Program-made: the position numbers and the translations under genes | The notes under the pieces: generated by a model | Databases searched by the model: none | The model's input: the letters and a program-made list of their open reading frames with translations, nothing else | Told to the model about the DNA's origin: nothing | Origin: a virus | Direction: 5' to 3' (one strand) | Virus record (IMG/VR): IMGVR_UViG_3300036852_000313 | Coordinates: 1 to 52,228 of that record | DNA length: 52,228 nt | Shown here: in pieces, positions 7,513 to 13,449 of the stretch | How the letters are laid out: every line of letters begins with the position of its first letter | How positions within the stretch are numbered: the first letter of the stretch is position 1

Positions 7513-7543
7513 CCTTTAATCCTCCAATTGAATGGGGACTAGC
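7513..7543 (-). promoter_or_regulatory. Repeated leader, copy 2
   Basis: GCTAGTCCCC, then CAATTGGAGGATTAAAGG and the ATG at 7512. This copy keeps the 5' motif but has a different ribosome-site segment from the others. Confidence 0.5.
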
Positions 7544-7553
7544 TTAACTGCGC

Positions 7554-7799
7554 TCACTCAATCTGCATCACTATCGTACATGCCGCAATATCGACTGGCC
7601 TGCCCGGCGTATCAAACTCCGCCGCAACTTGTGCGCCGTCCTGAATCACGACGTGACGCGCGCTTGCGTCATAGCGCACACGCGCACGGCACTCGTTTGC
7701 ATAAATCAATGTGCCTGTGCGCCGTCGCGTGCCGTCGTCGTCGAGCAGCGCGAATCGTGCACCGCTCGGTAGCGTCCACAGCTCGACAGTCGCGTTCAT
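7554..7799 (-). CDS. Small beta-rich hypothetical protein
   Basis: 81 residues, mostly predicted beta strands (ELWTLPSGARFALLDDDG). Not recognised. The ATG overlaps the TGA of the SprT-like gene (ATGA). Confidence 0.6.
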   Translation of the reverse strand: MNATVELWTLPSGARFALLDDDGTRRRTGTLIYANECRARVRYDASARHVVIQDGAQVAAEFDTPGRPVDIAACTIVMQIE

Positions 7800-8386
7800 G
7801 TTTCCTTCATGTGCTGGTTATCCTGCGGGCAGATTGGCGCGCCCGGCCCGTCCAACCAGACGCGCGTCACGCGCGCCACGTAACCACAACTCCTACACGT
7901 CACCTTCACGAGTCGCGCGCCCTGTGCTTTCGGCAAACTGTGTGCGTCCAGTGCCGCATGCGGCCACGGCCCAAGCTCAGCGTTTAAACGTTCTAGCACC
8001 GCGCGCAGTTCTGAGCCTGCACACTGCGAGCGCGCTGGGCCAACGCTCAGGCCGATGCGCTCGCACGCGCGCACAAACGCTCGTTTGTGGCCCGTGCCTG
8101 GCGGCATGCACGCGTGCACCATCTCGTGACACAGTGTGTCTAGCGCCGCAATGGCGTCCTCGTGCAGCGGACTCACAAAGATGTGCGGCGCGCCGTCCAT
8201 CGAGTGCGCTCCGGCCCAGCACTGCCCCACCGTGGCGCCACGTTTGCCACGTAGCCCACCACGACTCGGGAACCCGACGCTTACGTGTATGTGCTCTGGC
8301 AGCGCGAGCGTTTCCGCCTCGAAACGTGCGCGCAGCGCCACAATGGCGCGCGTCAACCAGGCTTCGCGTGTGTCACTCATAGACAT
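7796..8386 (-). CDS. SprT-like zinc metalloprotease
   Basis: About 196 residues. Contains the zincin motif in CHEMVHACMPPGTGH and, further on, a C-terminal zinc-ribbon-like part with CRSCG. This is the SprT/Spartan layout: a small zinc protease core followed by a ribbon. Cellular relatives act on DNA-protein crosslinks; phage versions are common but mostly untested. Two ATGs (8386, 8380) are close together; the first is used. Overlaps the end of the upstream gene. Confidence 0.8.
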   Translation of the reverse strand: MSMSDTREAWLTRAIVALRARFEAETLALPEHIHVSVGFPSRGGLRGKRGATVGQCWAGAHSMDGAPHIFVSPLHEDAIAALDTLCHEMVHACMPPGTGHKRAFVRACERIGLSVGPARSQCAGSELRAVLERLNAELGPWPHAALDAHSLPKAQGARLVKVTCRSCGYVARVTRVWLDGPGAPICPQDNQHMKET

Positions 8387-8660
8387 TGCACGCACAACCA
8401 ATCTGCCCGCAATCGCGACAGTATGCACTCGGATTAAGCGGTATCACGTCGTCAGCATCTACGCTGTGCTTCCGGTCGTCTCCAATCATCACGCACACGA
8501 CACGGCCAGTGCGCACTTCGTAGCCAGACCATTCCGTGTCCTCGTCTGGCTCTGTCTCCCAGCCCAGCACATAGAACGCTACGCCGTCGTAGCCACGCAC
8601 GGCGTATGCGTCGTGCGGGAAAGCTTGCTCGTCGGGTTCGTAATGCGTGCGGTTATACAT
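8373..8660 (-). CDS. Small acidic protein with C-terminal Cys cluster
   Basis: 95 residues from ATG 8660 (MYNRTHYEPDEQAFPHDAY), acidic, ending in YCRDCGQIGCACNVYE, a possible metal site. The reading frame is open further upstream, but that part is the leader and ribozyme sequence, and GGAGTGACAGC sits right before this ATG. Unknown function. Confidence 0.65.
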   Translation of the reverse strand: MYNRTHYEPDEQAFPHDAYAVRGYDGVAFYVLGWETEPDEDTEWSGYEVRTGRVVCVMIGDDRKHSVDADDVIPLNPSAYCRDCGQIGCACNVYE

Positions 8661-8693
8661 CGCTGTCACTCCGGTTTGGGTGTCGGGACTAGC
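8661..8693 (-). promoter_or_regulatory. Repeated leader, copy 3
   Basis: GCTAGTCCCGACACCC then CGGAGTGACAGC before the ATG at 8660. Lies directly 3' of the first hammerhead, so it would be near the 5' end of the cleaved downstream RNA. Confidence 0.65.
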
Positions 8694-8705
8694 GTATGGC
8701 TTGCT

Positions 8706-8765
8706 GACCTCATCAGTCGTGGCAGTCACCACGAGACGACGCGTGACTCGCGCGTCGTTTCGGTC
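8706..8765 (-). ncRNA. Type II hammerhead ribozyme, copy 1 (predicted)
   Basis: Read 5'-3' on the minus strand: GACC, GAAA, an 8-bp hairpin (ACGACGCG/CGCGTCGT) ending in GUC, a 6-bp hairpin (TCGTGG/CCACGA, loop TGACTG), the core CTGATGA, then GGTC. GACC pairs with GGTC as open stem II, the first hairpin is stem III closed by the required A-U pair, and the second is stem I. This is the complete hammerhead core in type II (stem II open) order with no mismatch. Predicted cleavage is after the GUC, between 8735 and 8734. Stem II begins on the base after the TAA stop of the gene at 8766-8948. Confidence 0.85.
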
Positions 8766-8948
8766 TTAGACTATAGTTCCCCAATCCGGGTCCAGATCGT
8801 AAGCGCTTACCCAACGACAAGATGCGTCCTCATACTCGACATATGCGCGGTTATGCTCTTCGTCTATCTCCAGCACGACAACAAATGCCGTTACGTCTCC
8901 GTTGTCGTATTCAAGCTCCTGCCCGATGTACATGTCTGAGCATTTCAT
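8766..8948 (-). CDS. Small acidic hypothetical protein
   Basis: 60 residues from ATG 8948 (MKCSDMYIGQELEYDNGDV), beta-rich and acidic. Its TAA stop abuts the first ribozyme, so cleavage would leave its mRNA with a short 3' tail. Upstream in-frame codons belong to the leader and the preceding gene. Confidence 0.65.
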   Translation of the reverse strand: MKCSDMYIGQELEYDNGDVTAFVVVLEIDEEHNRAYVEYEDASCRWVSAYDLDPDWGTIV

Positions 8949-8988
8949 TTGGCCGTCGCTCCGCGCTAGGTTAGCTGTCGGGACTAGC
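8949..8988 (-). promoter_or_regulatory. Repeated leader, copy 4
   Basis: GCTAGTCCCGACAGCTAAC, CTAGC (pairs with the initial GCTAG over 5 bp), then GCGGAGCGACGGC before the ATG at 8948. The TAG in the motif is the stop of the upstream gene. Confidence 0.6.
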
Positions 8989-9232
8989 ATTCTGTGTTTG
9001 ACGCAATGCTGCTCGTTGCATCCATCGCGTAGGCGTTCGCCTCTGCAACCAAGTCCGTTAGTGTCTGTTGTGAGCTGGGATAGAACAGCTCTACGCCCTC
9101 CTCGACAATAACGATGCGTCCGTTCTTGCTCCATATGTCGAGTGTGTTCGGCGTGCCTTGCACTGGCGTGCTTGCCATGTGCCGCCAACCTGACTCTATG
9201 AGCAGGTTTGTGAGTTGCTGGCCTCTGTCCAT
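8984..9232 (-). CDS. Small hypothetical protein
   Basis: 82 residues (MDRGQQLTNLLIESGWRHM), alpha/beta, with an acidic strand IVIVEEGVELF. No family recognised. Has its own leader copy. Confidence 0.6.
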   Translation of the reverse strand: MDRGQQLTNLLIESGWRHMASTPVQGTPNTLDIWSKNGRIVIVEEGVELFYPSSQQTLTDLVAEANAYAMDATSSIASNTEC

Positions 9233-9273
9233 TTGCTGTCACTCCGAGCTAGGGTTAGCCAATCGGGACTAGC
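9233..9273 (-). promoter_or_regulatory. Repeated leader, copy 5
   Basis: GCTAGTCCCGATTGGCTAAC, CTAGC, CTCGGAGTGACAGC, then the ATG at 9232. GCTAG and CTAGC can pair. It starts two bases after the TAA of the upstream gene. Confidence 0.6.
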
Positions 9274-9275
9274 GC

Positions 9276-9509
9276 TTACTCGTACTGCTCATCAATCATC
9301 TTCGCGAGTGCTTCGTCTTTCGTGGCGAATGGGCCGAAAGGTTCGCCGTCTGGCAGGCATCCAGGAAAGCAGGCCCACCAGTACCAGCCAGCTTCGCTGG
9401 GCTCACCATCGTTGTCCAGCTCCAACTCACCACGCCTAGCGTAGAATATCTCTACGTCTGGCAGCGTGTGTGGGTCATTCTCGCGGCTAGGATCGCTGTA
9501 CGCTTGCAT
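9276..9509 (-). CDS. Small acidic hypothetical protein
   Basis: 77 residues from ATG 9509 (MQAYSDPSRENDPHTLPDV). Aromatic centre (EAGWYWWACFPGCLPDGEPF) and a C-terminal GPFATKDEALAKMIDE helix. The aromatic-GPF-T..EA layout is common in small phage proteins of unknown role. Confidence 0.65.
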   Translation of the reverse strand: MQAYSDPSRENDPHTLPDVEIFYARRGELELDNDGEPSEAGWYWWACFPGCLPDGEPFGPFATKDEALAKMIDEQYE

Positions 9510-9540
9510 GCTGTCACTCCGAGTTAGTGTCGGGACTAGC
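9510..9540 (-). promoter_or_regulatory. Repeated leader, copy 6
   Basis: GCTAGTCCCGACACTAAC then TCGGAGTGACAGC before the ATG at 9509. Lies 3' of the second hammerhead, exactly as copy 3 lies 3' of the first. Confidence 0.65.
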
Positions 9541-9552
9541 GTATAACTTGCT

Positions 9553-9613
9553 GGCCTCATCGGCCGCGGCAGTCACCGCGGGACGACGCGCTACGTCGCG
9601 CGCCGTTTCGGCC
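9553..9613 (-). ncRNA. Type II hammerhead ribozyme, copy 2 (predicted, core variant)
   Basis: Same order as copy 1: GGCC, GAAA, a 9-bp hairpin (ACGGCGCGC/GCGCGTCGT with one G-U), GUC, a 6-bp hairpin (CCGCGG/CCGCGG, same TGACTG loop), CCGATGA, GGCC. Compared with copy 1, stem II changes A-U to G-C and stem I changes two U-A pairs to C-G with both sides altered together, which supports an RNA fold. The core reads CCGATGA in place of CTGATGA (U4 to C), so this copy may be slow or inactive. Predicted site between 9582 and 9581. The TAG stop of the upstream gene supplies the first base of stem II. Confidence 0.75.
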
Positions 9614-9822
9614 TATGCGTATGCTGGATCAATGACGCGTTGGATATCCTTAGCACAAGCAAGCGCTGCGAATTGTAACGCGACGTATAGCGAGCGCTCT
9701 GGCGAGCGCGCTGGAAACGCTAGTGCCATACGCCAAAGGCGGTCTGATGTGTGACACAATGCGCGCATTCTCTGCGCCATGCGCCGTTCTTGCTCTATGG
9801 TGTGTTGTGCGTTCGTGTGCAT
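9613..9822 (-). CDS. Small hypothetical protein
   Basis: 69 residues from ATG 9822 (MHTNAQHTIEQERRMAQRM), strongly helical, Arg-rich at the start. Unknown. First gene of the leader-bearing series; its stop overlaps the second ribozyme. Confidence 0.6.
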   Translation of the reverse strand: MHTNAQHTIEQERRMAQRMRALCHTSDRLWRMALAFPARSPERSLYVALQFAALACAKDIQRVIDPAYA

Positions 9823-9863
9823 TTTGCTGTCGCTCCGTAGGGGGTTAGCCAATCGGGACTAGC
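9823..9863 (-). promoter_or_regulatory. Repeated leader, copy 7
   Basis: GCTAGTCCCGATTGGCTAAC then CTACGGAGCGACAGC before the ATG at 9822. The 5' half is identical to copy 5. Confidence 0.6.
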
Positions 9864-9937
9864 GTAAGCACACACCGCGCAGGTTAAACACTGTTGCCCA
9901 TAGATAGTATCGGGTCAGTCCTGCGCCAGTGTATGCC

Positions 9938-10303
9938 TTGCGCTGCAACACATAGCATGATATGTGCCAAGCGCACTAACCGCGCGTTTCGGCCACTTGC
10001 GGTCGCATCGTATCACATTGACACACCGCAACCTGCGACGAATCGTGCAAATTGCGAGAGTGTGCAACGTAGTAGCCAGCTAACGTGCGTTTAGCTGGTT
10101 ACTCGCGTCGTGCTAACCGGCTAGGCGCGTTTATGGTGGTTAGCGTGTCGAAGTGACACGTTTGGTGCTGACCAGCCTGTTGGCGCTGCCCGGCGCTGCC
10201 ACATTGGCGCGCGCGTGCGCCATATTGGCGCGACCCCCACCATGCCCCTTGGCGCTGCGGCGCGCAGAACTACGCGTTCGCGCTAATGCGCGGCATATTT
10301 TTT
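9938..10303 (+). ncRNA. Candidate structured plus-strand non-coding RNA
   Basis: No gene fits here on either strand, yet the plus strand folds into a series of hairpins: 9939-9944/9970-9975 enclosing CACATA/TATGTG (9949-9966); 10018-10026/10060-10067 with one bulge; 10072-10083/10091-10102 (12 bp); 10112-10118/10138-10144; 10144-10149/10155-10160; 10205-10210/10217-10222. The 10072 stem contains a G-U pair and the 10112 stem can be extended by G-U pairs only when read as plus-strand RNA; on the minus strand these become A-C mismatches. An intrinsic terminator follows at 10279-10303. The RNA would be transcribed against the surrounding early genes. No promoter is clear, and no known RNA family is recognised. 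Confidence 0.5.
10279..10303 (+). terminator. Intrinsic terminator, plus strand
   Basis: Stem CGCGC/GCGCG with loop TAAT, followed after GCATA by six T. The T run is on the plus-strand side only, so it would end the candidate RNA and not the leftward early transcripts. Confidence 0.55.
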
Positions 10304-10338
10304 CTGAACGGTCTAGCTCGCTTCGCGCGATGCGGCGT

Positions 10339-10734
10339 TCATTTCGCATATCTCCACGGCAGCCCTGTCCAGCGCACAAGCAAGGTGCGCGCACCGAGTT
10401 CGCCGCCGTAGCGCAAACCGCGCTCCGCGCTCCAAAACAGCACCGAGTCCTCGACGAGCACGTAGATGCCGACGATGGAGTCGCGCTGCACGCCGCTATC
10501 TTGTGCTCTGGTCCACACAATCCAATCAGTAAACGTGCTGTCTGAACGCAACTCGATGGCGCCAGCAACAACCGCGCTTCCGTCAGCGCCGAATTTCCAC
10601 GGCAGCGTGTCGCCCGCGACGTTGCGCAGCGTCCATGTACCTAGCGCGCTAGCGTCTGGCGCCTGATTGTAGCACCCAGCGGCGCACGAGAGCATGAACG
10701 CAAGGCTCGTGGTGCAGCGAGCTGCGCCGATCAC
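10339..10734 (-). CDS. Putative lipoprotein with a lipocalin-like beta domain
   Basis: 131 residues from a GTG at 10734 that overlaps the upstream TGA (GTGA). The N-terminus has a hydrophobic stretch ending in MLSCAAGC, a plausible lipobox Cys. The mature part (GTWTLRNVAGDTLPW, FTDWIVWTRAQDSG, ending LPWRYAK) is a small beta-rich domain. The GTWTL-VNG-LP start and W.YRK-like end remind me of many secreted proteins of Gemmatimonadota, which is my main hint about the host. A surface lipoprotein made early could act in superinfection exclusion; this is inference. Confidence 0.65.
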   Translation of the reverse strand: MIGAARCTTSLAFMLSCAAGCYNQAPDASALGTWTLRNVAGDTLPWKFGADGSAVVAGAIELRSDSTFTDWIVWTRAQDSGVQRDSIVGIYVLVEDSVLFWSAERGLRYGGELGARTLLVRWTGLPWRYAK

Positions 10735-10883
10735 TTCGCCTTCTTGCGTTTGCGTGGTTTTCGTGCTTTGCCAGCGACATGCAACGCAATGGCGACAGAC
10801 TGTTTTTGCGCGTAACCGCTGCGTTGCAGCTCGGCGATGTTCTCGCCAATGGTTTTGCGGGACTTGCCGCGTTTCAGTGGCAC
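10731..10883 (-). CDS. Small basic phage protein (DUF6496-like)
   Basis: 50 residues from GTG 10883: PLKRGKSRKTIGENIAELQR, then GYAQKQSVAIALHVAGKA and a Lys/Arg tail. This PLKxGKSxKTIxxNI...QKQAVAIAL pattern is a widespread short phage protein of unknown function. Confidence 0.8.
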   Translation of the reverse strand: MPLKRGKSRKTIGENIAELQRSGYAQKQSVAIALHVAGKARKPRKRKKAK

Positions 10884-10885
10884 AG

Positions 10886-11110
10886 CTATGGCCTCGCGCG
10901 CGCGAGCTGCTCGCGGATGTCGAGTTCGCAGCGCCCGCTCGCTGGGCGATCAAGCTCAACATACACACGATCTCCGGCGCGCCCAGGCAGCACGTAATGT
11001 GTGATGCATGGCAGCAGCAACGGCTCCGGCGCGCGCTGGCGCGCAGACGCCGCTGCCGCAAGCGCGAGCAGCGCCACGACGACAAGCCGTACCACGCCGA
11101 TGTATGTCAT
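10886..11110 (-). CDS. Small secreted or membrane-anchored protein
   Basis: 74 residues from ATG 11110. Residues 5-23 are hydrophobic and end in AAAASA, a good signal peptide with a signal peptidase I site; the rest is a short charged domain. Position near a holin-like gene could suggest a spanin component, but no lipobox or proline-rich segment is present, so I leave it unnamed. Confidence 0.6.
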   Translation of the reverse strand: MTYIGVVRLVVVALLALAAAASARQRAPEPLLLPCITHYVLPGRAGDRVYVELDRPASGRCELDIREQLARARP

Positions 11111-11340
11111 TGCAGCGACGCCGCGCGAATGCGCGCAATCGCGCGCGCGGCCACCTGCGCATCGAGCGTCGAAAGCGGAAACGCGCATATCGTGGGCGCA
11201 GCGGGCGCGGTGCCAGGCGCTTTAAGCAGTTCAAGCACCGCGTCTCCAAGTTGCCGCAGAATCTCAGCGTCCGTCACGCTGACCGCGCTATCGTTCGCGA
11301 GTTCGCGCCGTACCGCCGCAACAAGATGACGCACGGTCAT
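11107..11340 (-). CDS. Small hypothetical protein
   Basis: 77 residues from ATG 11340 (MTVRHLVAAVRRELANDSAV), helical first half, no recognised domain. ATGA overlaps with both neighbours. Confidence 0.6.
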   Translation of the reverse strand: MTVRHLVAAVRRELANDSAVSVTDAEILRQLGDAVLELLKAPGTAPAAPTICAFPLSTLDAQVAARAIARIRAASLQ

Positions 11341-11531
11341 GGGCGCAGCGAGCGCAGCACAAGCGAATTCGCGTTGCGTGCCTTTCGGCGCGCACGCTTC
11401 GCGCCAGCCGCGTGCAGGCGCGCCACGCGTTGTGGGCTCGCTTCGAGCGCGGCCTGGCGTCGCGCCTCGGAGGCGCGCGTAGAGGCGTACACCCACTGGA
11501 CGCGCGCCAGCAATGCGTGTGTATCAGTCAT
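11337..11531 (-). CDS. Small basic helical protein
   Basis: 64 residues from ATG 11531 (MTDTHALLARVQWVYASTRA), Arg- and Ala-rich, a probable single long helix. ATGA overlaps both sides. Unknown. Confidence 0.55.
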   Translation of the reverse strand: MTDTHALLARVQWVYASTRASEARRQAALEASPQRVARLHAAGAKRARRKARNANSLVLRSLRP

Positions 11532-11866
11532 GCGGTCGGGCGCTCTTTCTTGAGCGCGTGCAGGAACATGGCGACCAGCGCCGCCGTCACGCCACGCACT
11601 ATGGTCGAGCCGCTGAGCGCTGAAACGCACACTTGCGTCACATCTTGCGGTAGTGTGTCGCATTCGGGCGGGAGTGCGATACCAAGCGCGTTGAGCACCG
11701 CTACCACCAGCGTCCCGAGGAGCACGACCGCGAACCGCTTAAATATGGGCGGCAAGTCGTCAACCCAAGTTGTTACGTTCAGCAACTGTCTCGCCCACAA
11801 GTACACAATCGGCCCAAGCACAATCGGCAGCACCCAGCCCGCCACCGTAAACGCAATGTTTGTCAT
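11528..11866 (-). CDS. Holin-like membrane protein
   Basis: 112 residues with three hydrophobic segments (about 4-24, 44-66, 88-106) and a basic C-terminus ending KKERPTA. Size, topology and small early-gene context fit a class I holin, but the endolysin (15839-16246) is 4 kb upstream in the same arm and not adjacent, so another membrane role is possible. Confidence 0.6.
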   Translation of the reverse strand: MTNIAFTVAGWVLPIVLGPIVYLWARQLLNVTTWVDDLPPIFKRFAVVLLGTLVVAVLNALGIALPPECDTLPQDVTQVCVSALSGSTIVRGVTAALVAMFLHALKKERPTA

Positions 11867-12615
11867 GCAGATACTCCAGAAGTTGTGCGTGTTGGTTCGC
11901 GGGCTCCGCGTGCGAGCGGTGCGCCCTCTGCCTCAAGTTCAAGCTGTAGCAATGCGAGCGCTCGCCACGCGAGCTTCGCGCTGTGTCGTGTTCCGTCAGA
12001 ATCTAGCGTGCCGCGCTCCAGCAAGTGTCGCACAAGCGTATCGGCTTGATCTGTTGACTTGCCGCGCGACCAATGCAGCGGCTGGCCGGGGTTGTGCTGG
12101 TCGTTTCCGGCCTTTGATACGCGCGCAACTTCGACGAGCGCCGCAGGAAAGTAATCGAGCACGCCCGAGACGAGCGGGATAGCTTTGCGCTCGGCGGCGT
12201 CGCTCGGAAGCACGGTGCGCGCTGATGGCGTAGCGTCTTGTACACGCTCCATTGTTATTGCGTCAAATACAGCAAGCTGCAACATTCGCGCTACTAGCAG
12301 CTCTTTGTTGGCGCCGCGTGAATTCTGCCAACCAGGCAACAACGCAATGGCAGCACAAGTCGAAATTTCTGCGATGTCCATGCGCAGAAACTCGTTATAG
12401 ATGGCGCCACCAGCTTTAATACTTGGGTCGGGATTGTTGACATCAAACTCTTCGTGAAAGCGTTCACGCCAGTATTGGCGATCCATGTCAGCAGGACTAA
12501 CGACTTCCCAGCCTGCTGCGCTCCACGCATCACGCGCCGCATCAAACGCAGGGAAATTGAATTGTGGTATTCCAGTCATCGGTCCAGCGATATAGATGCG
12601 TGCCAAGTGTGCCAT
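11863..12615 (-). CDS. DUF4406 domain fused to a DUF5664-like dNTP diphosphohydrolase domain
   Basis: About 250 residues. The N-terminal half (IYIAGPMTGIPQFNFPAF, then SRGANKELLVARMLQLAVF) is the DUF4406 fold, related to nucleoside 2-deoxyribosyltransferases. The C-terminal half (ALVEVARVSKAGNDQHNPG, LHWSRGKSTDQADTLVRHL, AKLAWRALALLQLELE) matches the DUF5664 family, described as dATP/dGTP diphosphohydrolase-like. The two are usually separate or adjacent phage genes. A role in adjusting nucleotide pools is inferred. The ATG at 12615 is used; the end overlaps the holin-like gene (ATGA). Confidence 0.75.
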   Translation of the reverse strand: MAHLARIYIAGPMTGIPQFNFPAFDAARDAWSAAGWEVVSPADMDRQYWRERFHEEFDVNNPDPSIKAGGAIYNEFLRMDIAEISTCAAIALLPGWQNSRGANKELLVARMLQLAVFDAITMERVQDATPSARTVLPSDAAERKAIPLVSGVLDYFPAALVEVARVSKAGNDQHNPGQPLHWSRGKSTDQADTLVRHLLERGTLDSDGTRHSAKLAWRALALLQLELEAEGAPLARGAREPTRTTSGVSA

Positions 12616-12617
12616 AC

Positions 12618-12935
12618 TTAACCTCTGTCGTCGAGCATTTCGCGCACGCGCGCGGTCGCGAGCGCGTCGCACAATCGCTCCGCAAGTTCCTCAGACACGT
12701 CGATACTCGCATCCCAGAGCAAGATATGCGCCCACTCGTGCCAATACGTCTGCCACGCCGTGATTGACGACATGTTTACTTCGAGTCGCACGTCGCGCTG
12801 GGCGCTGCGCCAAATCCCGAAGCACGCCTCGTCGCGCAAATTTCGCAAGTCCACCACGCAAGTCACCGGCACGTCACCAAGAACGCTCGGTATGGTTGCG
12901 GGAATGGGAGGAAGTGCTTTTTTTGTGCGTGTCAC
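12618..12935 (-). CDS. Small zincin-like metalloprotease
   Basis: 105 residues from a GTG at 12935 that overlaps the upstream TGA (GTGA). Contains HEWAHILLWD, an HExxH site of the kind found in small phage metallopeptidases, then an acidic C-terminal helix with ERLCDALA. Probably a one-domain zinc peptidase; substrate unknown. Confidence 0.65.
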   Translation of the reverse strand: MTRTKKALPPIPATIPSVLGDVPVTCVVDLRNLRDEACFGIWRSAQRDVRLEVNMSSITAWQTYWHEWAHILLWDASIDVSEELAERLCDALATARVREMLDDRG

Positions 12936-13429
12936 GCGGTGCACACCCCGGCCCACGACGGCCACCGTACCATTTGGCGCACAAGGCGCTCACTCTCTAT
13001 TGACGTCATGTCACGATCTGCCGTGGCCGCAAGCTGCACCAACTCACCCAGCGCAACGTGCATCGCTTCGTGTAGTGCAATCAAGCGCATATCTTCGTGG
13101 TCCCGCTGAATCGTGTACAAGTTGAAAATGCTTGTCGCTTCGAGCGCGCCAGCTCGCGTAAGTGTGCGTCCATACCACTCGAATGTCGGGTCACTAATGA
13201 CGCTGATATGCACGTCCCAGCGCGGTATCAAACCTAGCTTGCTCAAGAAACACCGTGCGTGCCACTGAATTGCAATGGCGGCCTCGTTGCTCTGTGGGGC
13301 GAGCGTGTATGTGGAGTCAACGTGCTGTCCCTGCGCGCACTGCACACATGTCAGCATCAGCGCGCTGCTTAAACCCAGCGCGCAGAGCGCAATGCGCAAA
13401 TACGAGAGCATCTTCGTGCGCTTCGTCAT
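12932..13429 (-). CDS. Secreted zincin-like protein
   Basis: About 165 residues. From ATG 13429 there is a basic start, a hydrophobic stretch (LRIALCALGLSSALMLTCV) and CAQGQ, a signal peptide. The mature part contains ALHEAMHVALGE, an HExxH site with a following Gly. It probably acts in the periplasm or on the cell surface. Alternative starts are an ATG at 13441 and a TTG at 13453 that overlaps the upstream stop. Confidence 0.6.
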   Translation of the reverse strand: MTKRTKMLSYLRIALCALGLSSALMLTCVQCAQGQHVDSTYTLAPQSNEAAIAIQWHARCFLSKLGLIPRWDVHISVISDPTFEWYGRTLTRAGALEATSIFNLYTIQRDHEDMRLIALHEAMHVALGELVQLAATADRDMTSIESERLVRQMVRWPSWAGVCTA

Positions 13430-13449
13430 ACACTTCAACATATTGTGGG

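Noticed and set aside
9940-9990. A third hammerhead on the minus strand, starting with GGCCGAAAC near 9990 and a 6-bp CACATA hairpin
   Set aside because: There is no CTGATGA core after the hairpin, the position after the stem III U is G, and the proposed stem III has a mismatch next to its closing pair. At best it is a decayed copy.
10339-11085. A 248-residue minus-strand frame covering the lipoprotein and its upstream neighbours
   Set aside because: Its first half lies over two well-supported small genes in other frames (10731-10883 and 10886-11110); only the part from the GTG at 10734 looks like protein.
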